18,455 nt of DNA, taken from the NCBI GenBank assembly GCA_038239195.1, contig JBBSEZ010000180.1, positions 1 through 18,455 of the forward strand. The letters run 5' to 3'. Made by a program: the position numbers and the translations under genes. The notes beneath the pieces were generated by a model that was given only the letters and a program-made list of their open reading frames with translations, was not told where the DNA came from and searched no databases. The DNA is from JBBSEZ01 sp038239195 (GTDB taxonomy: Bacteria > Planctomycetota > Planctomycetia > Gemmatales > Gemmataceae). Positions 14,977 through 18,455 of the stretch are shown here, in pieces. Position 1 is the stretch's first letter; the number at the start of each line of letters is the position of its first letter.

Positions 14977-16156
14977 AGGCGGCGGCTCGCCCCGCGCGCT
15001 CTTGACGCCACTCGACCACGCCACTGTAGGACCGCGCTGGCTTATCGTAACGCGGCGGGGCGATGAAGGTGCCCTCGAAGACCCAAACCAACGACAGGAG
15101 CCGGCCGGCCTTCGCGTCGTAGGTGCCGACCCCGGTCAGCTGGGCCTTGCCGTGGCACTTGCCCCGGTTGGACTGCGTCTCGTGGGAGCCGGCGATCTCG
15201 CCCTCGTAGGTCACCTGCGCGATCCCGCCCACCACCGACTTCACCTTCCCGACGAAGCGGACGGACTTCACCTCGTTCGGTCGGGGCATCGTGTTCTCGT
15301 CGCCGGGACCGAGGACGCGGCAGAACTTGCGGCCGAGGGCCTCGGACAGCTTCCACGCCGCCCCGGCCTCGACCTTCGCGGGGGCAAGCTCCGCGAGCTC
15401 GCCCGCAGTGAGCACGAGGCTGTCGATGGTTGGGTTCGGCAGCTCGCGCAGCGGTATCCCCTTGATCGAGTAGCGCAGGAAGACGGCCAGGCAAGCCCCG
15501 CGGTCCTTGGGGGCCCCGACGCCGCGCTCCGGCAGCGGATCGACCAGCCGGGCGTTTCGAGGCTTAACTTCCCCGAACGCCCGGAGCCCCGGTTGGAGGT
15601 CCGCCAGCAGCTCCCTCGGCCAGGTTTTGTGGCTCTTGAAGTTCTGGTGGCTCGCCAGCACCTTGCCCTCCGGCCGGACGAGATAGAGGCCCTGGTACTG
15701 GGCGGGGCGCTGCTTCTGGACGTTGCGGAAGAAGTCGCCACCGAGCCCTTTGGCCTTGCGCACGACGTAGAGGTTGAGCGCGACGGGCACGCAGTTATCG
15801 GCAATGAAGCGGCTGACGGCATCGTCGGACAGGGGGCCCTCACGGAGCCCGTGCACGTAGCCTCAGCAACGCTCCAACGGGTCGTCGCCCGAGACCCAGA
15901 GCAACAACGGCCGCTTCTCTTTCTTCGCCGTCCGGATGCCCTCTTCGAGGTCGAGCAGCCACGCGATGCCGTCGCGCCATTTCGTCGGGCGCGGGAAGAG
16001 GGTCGTGTCGGCGTAGAGCCGGGCCGCGGCGGCCGGCAAGCGGGCCACGTCTTGCTTCGAGGATACGGGGTGGACGTCGGCAAGGGCCGGCAGCGAGAGC
16101 AGGCCGGTCGCGGCCAGCGCGAGGAGGAGCGCGGTGGGGGAAAGTCGAACGATCAT
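14933..16156 (-). CDS. Secreted thioredoxin-like protein with in-frame TGA (candidate selenoprotein)
   Basis: Read on the minus strand from the ATG at 16156, the frame codes for a signal peptide (about 1-27, ending PALA-DV) and a segment with KWRDGIAWLLDLEEGIRTAKKEKRPLLLW. This is the usual lead-in to a thioredoxin-like fold in planctomycete secreted proteins. At codon 98 (15863-15865) a TGA directly follows Cys97. The same frame then continues without a gap for 309 more codons through GYVHGLREGPLSDDAV, VPVALNLYVV and a beta-rich C-terminal half ending at a TAA. The halves make one domain only if joined, so the break splits the thioredoxin fold at its redox site. Reading TGA as selenocysteine would give a Cys-Sec pair. 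The alternative is a nonsense mutation (pseudogene) or base error. GAGGGAA precedes the ATG. Other genes here end with TGA, so it is a normal stop codon in this genome. Confidence 0.6.
15841..15853 (-). promoter_or_regulatory. Hairpin just downstream of the in-frame TGA (SECIS-like)
   Basis: In the message, CACGG-GCU-CCGUG forms a perfect 5-bp stem with a 3-base loop starting 10 bases after the UGA. The first loop base is G. Bacterial SECIS elements are hairpins placed shortly after UGA with a G among the first loop bases, so position and loop agree. The stem is short, and a competing hairpin using GGGCTC is possible in this G/C-rich stretch. Confidence 0.35.
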
Positions 16157-16201
16157 TGCTGCTTCCCTCTGTTGGGGGGGCCAGAAGCTAACGTACAAAG
16201 T

Positions 16202-16259
16202 TTGCCCGGTGGGCCCCAGAGGGCAGGGGCCCTCTCGTTCCCGAAGGGCGGCCGGGCAA
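16202..16259. promoter_or_regulatory. Nested inverted repeats between divergent genes
   Basis: An outer pair TTGCCCGG (16202-16209) and CCGGGCAA (16252-16259) encloses an inner hairpin AGAGGGC-AGGG-GCCCTCT (16218-16235). Both are perfect. The element occupies the centre of the 176-base space between the thioredoxin-like gene (minus) and the TPR protein gene (plus), so it may be a shared operator region or a leader structure. No sigma-54 match with correct spacing is found here. Confidence 0.45.
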
Positions 16260-16332
16260 CCACCCTCGCCTTTGGGGGGTGGACGTGATACCTTGCTGCG
16301 GAGGGCCTTCTTCTCGTGCCCGGGAGGCGGTC

Positions 16333-17118
16333 ATGCCATTCTTCCACCAACTGTTCGAAGGTCATCCGTACTACGCCGTTTTCGCCGTCCTCCAGGGCGC
16401 GCTCACCGTCTGGTTGCTGCTCGACTGCCGCAACCGCGGCCAGGACCAAACCTGGTTCTGGGTGATCCTCTGGTTTCAGCCGTTCGGCGCGTGGGCCTAC
16501 TTCGTCGTGGTGAAACTCGGCGACTTCCGAGGCCGTCAGGCGTTTCAAGGGGGCTCGTGGCTGGCTTCCCTGTTCGAGCGCCGCGCCTCGCTCGACGAAC
16601 TGCGCTACCAGGCCGAACACGTCCCTACGTTGACCAATCAGTTTGCCCTCGCCCAGCGCCTGATGGAGCAAGGGGCGCACGAGGAAGCCATCCCCTTCCT
16701 GGAGGCGGGGCTGAAGACCGAGCCCGACCACGGGCAACTCCTCTACTCGCTGGCGCTGTCTCGCGTCCGGCTGGGGCACGCGGACCAGGCCATCCCTTCG
16801 CTGGAGCGCCTGGTGGCCCGCGACCCGCGCTGGCACAATTACGACGCCTGGCGATTGCTGATCGAGGCGCGCGCCGCTCGAGGGGATGGGCCCGGGGCCC
16901 TGGAAGGATGCCGGGAACTGAGGCGGCTGGCGCCGACGCTGGAAAACCATTGCCTGCTAGGCGAGCACCTGCTCGCTCAGGGCCGGGCTGAGGAAGCGCG
17001 GCTTCTCCTCGAGCGCTCCCTGCGCGACCACGACTTCGCTCCAGGGCCGATCCGCCGCCGCAACCGGCCCTGGGCGAGCCAGGCCCGCCGCCTGCTGAAA
17101 AGCATCGCGCCGGGCTGA
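16333..17118 (+). CDS. Membrane protein with PLDc_N-like helices and TPR repeats
   Basis: This 261-residue protein has two N-terminal membrane helices (about 14-32 and 42-60). The pattern LLLDCRNRGQDQTWFWVILWFQPFGAWAYFVVVK resembles the PLDc_N two-helix anchor. The rest is cytosolic and helical, with TPR-type repeats from about residue 95 (FALAQRLMEQGAHEEAIPFLEAGLKTEPD, LLYSLALSRVRLGHADQAIPSLERLVARDP, then two weaker ones ending in LLGEHLLAQGRAEEARLLLERSL). Such proteins scaffold protein complexes at the membrane; the partner is unknown. The ATG at 16333 follows GGGAGGCGG. An upstream in-frame ATG at 16279 lacks a ribosome site. Confidence 0.75.
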   Translation: MPFFHQLFEGHPYYAVFAVLQGALTVWLLLDCRNRGQDQTWFWVILWFQPFGAWAYFVVVKLGDFRGRQAFQGGSWLASLFERRASLDELRYQAEHVPTLTNQFALAQRLMEQGAHEEAIPFLEAGLKTEPDHGQLLYSLALSRVRLGHADQAIPSLERLVARDPRWHNYDAWRLLIEARAARGDGPGALEGCRELRRLAPTLENHCLLGEHLLAQGRAEEARLLLERSLRDHDFAPGPIRRRNRPWASQARRLLKSIAPG

Positions 17119-17130
17119 AAGGCCCGGCGC
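17107..17130. terminator. Bidirectional terminator-like hairpin
   Basis: GCGCCGGGC and GCCCGGCGC form a perfect 9-bp stem with the loop TGAAAG. It sits at the junction of the convergent TPR-protein and response-regulator genes, and its loop contains the stop codon of the former. On the minus strand a TTTT run follows shortly after the stem, which favours termination of the response regulator. Confidence 0.6.
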
Positions 17131-17133
17131 CGG

Positions 17134-17538
17134 TCAAGAAGTGCAGACCTCGGTCTGTTCCAGACAGTGCTTCAGCGCTTCCAGGGCGACGGGCTTGACG
17201 AGCCAGCAATCGAAAGGGGTCTCCTCGATCCGCAGGCCCATGTCGCACGGGTCGTACGCCGTATAGGCGACGAGCACGATGGCCGCGCCCAGCGCGTTGC
17301 GCAGGCGCTCCGCCACCGCGCACCCGTCCAGTTTCGGAAGGCCGATGTCGAGCACGACGACGTCCGGGCGCTGTCGCAGGGCCTTACGCACGGCCTCCAG
17401 CCCGTTGTCCGCGACGTCGACGGAGTGGCCCAGGGCGCGCAGCAAGAGGCGGAGGGCCTCGCGCCCATCCGCCTGGTCCTCGACGACGAGCACCCGGCGC
17501 GGGGTGGTGGCAGGGGAGTCAGCATCGTGGCGCAGCAT
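17134..17538 (-). CDS. Single-domain response regulator (CheY-like)
   Basis: This 134-residue receiver domain has no output domain. All phosphorylation residues are present: the acidic pair Glu20-Asp21 (VLVVEDQ), the phosphoacceptor Asp64 (VVVLDIGLPKLDG), Thr93 (VAYTAY) and Lys115 (WLVKPV). It could relay phosphate or act by binding a partner; the orphan kinase at 11691 is a possible but unproven source. The ATG at 17538 was chosen over an open frame extending 31 codons further because AAGGGGGC lies just upstream and the receiver starts right after. A consensus-like sigma-54 promoter lies at 17627-17642 on the same strand. Confidence 0.88.
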   Translation of the reverse strand: MLRHDADSPATTPRRVLVVEDQADGREALRLLLRALGHSVDVADNGLEAVRKALRQRPDVVVLDIGLPKLDGCAVAERLRNALGAAIVLVAYTAYDPCDMGLRIEETPFDCWLVKPVALEALKHCLEQTEVCTS

Positions 17539-17581
17539 CGGAGGCCCCCTTCGCTCGCGCGATTGGTGAAATGGAGAGGCG

Positions 17582-17606
17582 GAGGGCCCGAAGTGTCGGG
17601 CCCCTC
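17582..17606 (-). other. Hairpin in the response regulator leader
   Basis: GGGCCCGA and TCGGGCCC form a perfect 8-bp stem with loop AGTG, extended by GA/TC after one bulged base. It falls between the predicted sigma-54 start site (about 17616) and the ATG at 17538, so it would be near the 5' end of the message. Confidence 0.4.
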
Positions 17607-17626
17607 TGTTCCGTTGATTGAGTTTT

Positions 17627-17642
17627 TGCAAATACTGTGCCA
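17627..17642 (-). promoter_or_regulatory. Sigma-54 promoter of the response regulator
   Basis: On the minus strand the sequence reads TGGCACAGTATTTGCA: perfect TGGCAC and TTGCA with 12 bases between GG and GC. Only the less conserved seventh position (A for G) differs. Transcription would start near 17616, 78 bases before the ATG at 17538. It is back to back with the promoter at 17674. Confidence 0.8.
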
Positions 17643-17656
17643 GGGCGAAGAGCTAG

Positions 17657-17682
17657 CGAGTGCGCCAAAAGAGTGGCACTCG
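17657..17682. promoter_or_regulatory. Dyad overlapping the right-facing sigma-54 -24 box
   Basis: CGAGTGCGCCA and TGGCACTCG are complementary over 9 bp with a 2-base bulge around AAAGAG. The right arm covers the -24 element of the promoter at 17674, so a protein bound here would compete with the polymerase. Confidence 0.35.
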
Positions 17683-17689
17683 ATTTGCA
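17674..17689 (+). promoter_or_regulatory. Sigma-54 promoter of the small basic protein
   Basis: TGGCACTCGATTTGCA has perfect TGGCAC and TTGCA boxes with the 12-base GG-to-GC distance; only the seventh position (T for G) differs. The start site would be near 17700, 45 bases before the ATG at 17745. Its -24 box lies only 32 bases from that of the opposite promoter. Confidence 0.8.
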
Positions 17690-17744
17690 TCGTTGCAGAG
17701 AGGCCGAACGATTCAACCAGATCCATCAGCGGGAGGAGGTCATC

Positions 17745-18002
17745 ATGCCGGCGAAGAAGGGCAGAGCGTGGAAACTCGAACGGGCCAGCGTCCACATCGA
17801 GGGGGAGGCTCGCCCGCGATCCAACAAGTATTCCGCCTCGGACGGCGACAAGAAGCCTGCCCCCGGCACGCGCTCTCGCGTCTGGGTTGGCGGCTACGTG
17901 CGTGCCGACGGCAAGAAGGTGCGGGGGCACTACCGCTCGACGGGCCACAACGAGACCGCTCCGCCTGCCCCGCCCGCTCCGGTGAGCGGGGAAATGATCT
18001 AA
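17745..18002 (+). CDS. Small basic protein of unknown function
   Basis: This 85-residue, Lys/Arg-rich protein has no membrane helix or signal. The N-terminal half is basic and polar. The core VWVGGYVRADGKKVRGHYRS contains a strand-turn-strand pattern with R-x-DG-x2-V-x2-H-x-R, a motif type seen in small bacterial proteins of unknown role. The tail is Pro/Ala-rich. GGGAGGAGG at 17731-17739 gives a very strong ribosome site for the ATG at 17745, so high expression is likely once the sigma-54 promoter is activated. Charge suggests nucleic-acid or polyanion binding, but this is speculation. Confidence 0.7.
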   Translation: MPAKKGRAWKLERASVHIEGEARPRSNKYSASDGDKKPAPGTRSRVWVGGYVRADGKKVRGHYRSTGHNETAPPAPPAPVSGEMI

Positions 18003-18009
18003 TCGGGAG

Positions 18010-18053
18010 AAGAGGGGCCCGCCTGATGGGATTTCCCCGGCCGGGCCCTTCTT
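18010..18053 (+). terminator. Terminator hairpin after the small basic protein gene
   Basis: AAGAGGGGCCCG pairs with CGGGCCCTTCTT over 12 bp with a single G-T wobble around a 20-base loop. It starts eight bases after the stop codon and the T-rich right arm ends in TTCTT. It separates this gene from the LapA gene. Confidence 0.65.
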
Positions 18054-18104
18054 GGCTTCGTGTCGCGTTCTCCATCCTTGAGTCAGGCGGAAAAGGGGGC
18101 CCTG

Positions 18105-18350
18105 ATGCGCATCCTATGCTTGGTGTTCCTGGTCGTGATTGTCGTGGCTGTCGGCGGCTTCGCGTGGCAAAACCACGAAAACGTGTCGTTGAAGTTTTGG
18201 GAAGAAAAGGTGGACGTCCCCCTGGTGGGCGTTCTGGGCGGAGTTTACGTCCTGGGCATGCTGACGGGCTGGAGCGTGATCGGCTTGCTTCGTCGCTCGT
18301 GGGACACGGCCACCGATTTCCGCGCCCGGGAAACGGCGCAGACACGGTAG
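18105..18350 (+). CDS. LapA (DUF1049) family membrane protein
   Basis: This 81-residue protein has two membrane helices (about 4-20 and 40-61) separated by the LapA-type stretch FAWQNHENVSLKFWEEKVDVPL, and a short charged C-terminus. LapA of Escherichia coli is a heat-shock inner-membrane protein that works with LapB in controlling lipopolysaccharide synthesis; many DUF1049 relatives have no known role. The ATG at 18105 follows AAAAGGGGGC. No lapB is seen within the window, although the TPR protein at 16333 is also a membrane-anchored TPR protein. It is the last gene in the window. Confidence 0.75.
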   Translation: MRILCLVFLVVIVVAVGGFAWQNHENVSLKFWEEKVDVPLVGVLGGVYVLGMLTGWSVIGLLRRSWDTATDFRARETAQTR

Positions 18351-18395
18351 GGCACGTCGCGGGCCCCGAAACCCGCCGGGGGGGCCAAACGGGGC

Positions 18396-18430
18396 GGGGG
18401 GGGGGGGGGGGGGGGGCCCCCCCCCCCCCC
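18396..18430. repeat. G21-C14 homopolymer run
   Basis: Twenty-one G are followed directly by fourteen C, making a perfect palindrome near the end of the sequence, with G/C-only surroundings. This is more likely a sequencing or assembly artefact at a contig end than real genome sequence. Confidence 0.7.
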
Positions 18431-18455
18431 GCGTGTTCCCCGCGCCGGGGTGCCC

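Noticed and set aside
14933..15856. Separate gene starting at the GTG at 15856, downstream of the in-frame TGA.
   Set aside because: There is no ribosome site, and the product would start in the middle of a thioredoxin-like fold whose first strand is encoded upstream in the same frame.
14921..16288. A 455-codon open frame on the plus strand opposite the thioredoxin-like gene.
   Set aside because: Although longer than either half of the minus-strand gene, it has no signal, motif or ribosome site and reads as an Arg/Gly/Asp-rich shadow; the minus-strand protein has a signal peptide and a family pattern.
16280..16297. Sigma-54-like sequence before the TPR protein gene (TGGACGTGATACCTTGCT).
   Set aside because: The GG and GC are 14 bases apart, two too many for sigma-54.
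17657..17682. Possible CIRCE (HrcA) heat-shock operator, because of GAGTG and CACTC arms.
   Set aside because: CIRCE reads TTAGCACTC-N9-GAGTGCTAA. Here the arms are in the opposite order and the spacer is shorter, so HrcA is not supported.

Overview
The window is GC-rich, gene-dense DNA that looks like a Planctomycetota chromosome, possibly of the Gemmata/Isosphaera type. This is inferred from the gene set: a lipoprotein that joins a planctomycete-type beta domain (TIGR03000-like) to a methyltransferase, an LpxL-type acyltransferase implying a Gram-negative envelope, and several protein types common in that phylum. No rRNA, tRNA, CRISPR array, integrase or insertion sequence was seen. The right end finishes in a G21/C14 run that is probably a contig-end artefact.

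Left part (1-6993, all plus strand): mostly household genes. They are the 3' end of rimO, pgsA, a Gfo/Idh/MocA oxidoreductase, an LpxL/HtrB-like acyltransferase, the lipoprotein methyltransferase, a four-helix membrane protein resembling DUF420, scpB, a glucoamylase-like protein and a DUF1805 protein. Gaps are short and Shine-Dalgarno sequences are usually clear.

Right part (7000-18350): an envelope/general-stress-like island. It holds a DUF3309 miniprotein, two AI-2E-family permeases (one with a long cytosolic tail), a DUF892/YciF ferritin-like protein, a PA2169-type four-helix protein, a membrane-anchored protein of unknown function, a CHASE3-like sensor histidine kinase with a degenerate receiver, a PLDc_N-like/TPR protein, a single-domain response regulator, a small basic protein and a LapA (DUF1049) protein. 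The intergenic spaces contain several sequences matching the sigma-54 -24/-12 promoter (TGGCAC-N5-TTGC). The best are at 7037-7052 and the divergent pair at 17627-17642 (minus) and 17674-17689 (plus). Weaker ones lie before the second permease, the unknown membrane protein and the kinase. This suggests that much of the island is one RpoN-controlled stress regulon, although neither RpoN nor an NtrC-type activator is in the window.

The second main observation is the minus-strand gene at 14933-16156. It encodes a secreted thioredoxin-like protein whose frame continues unbroken through one internal TGA directly after a cysteine (Cys97-TGA98). A 5-bp hairpin with a G at the start of its loop follows. 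This is either an undescribed selenoprotein with a Cys-Sec pair or a recent nonsense mutation.
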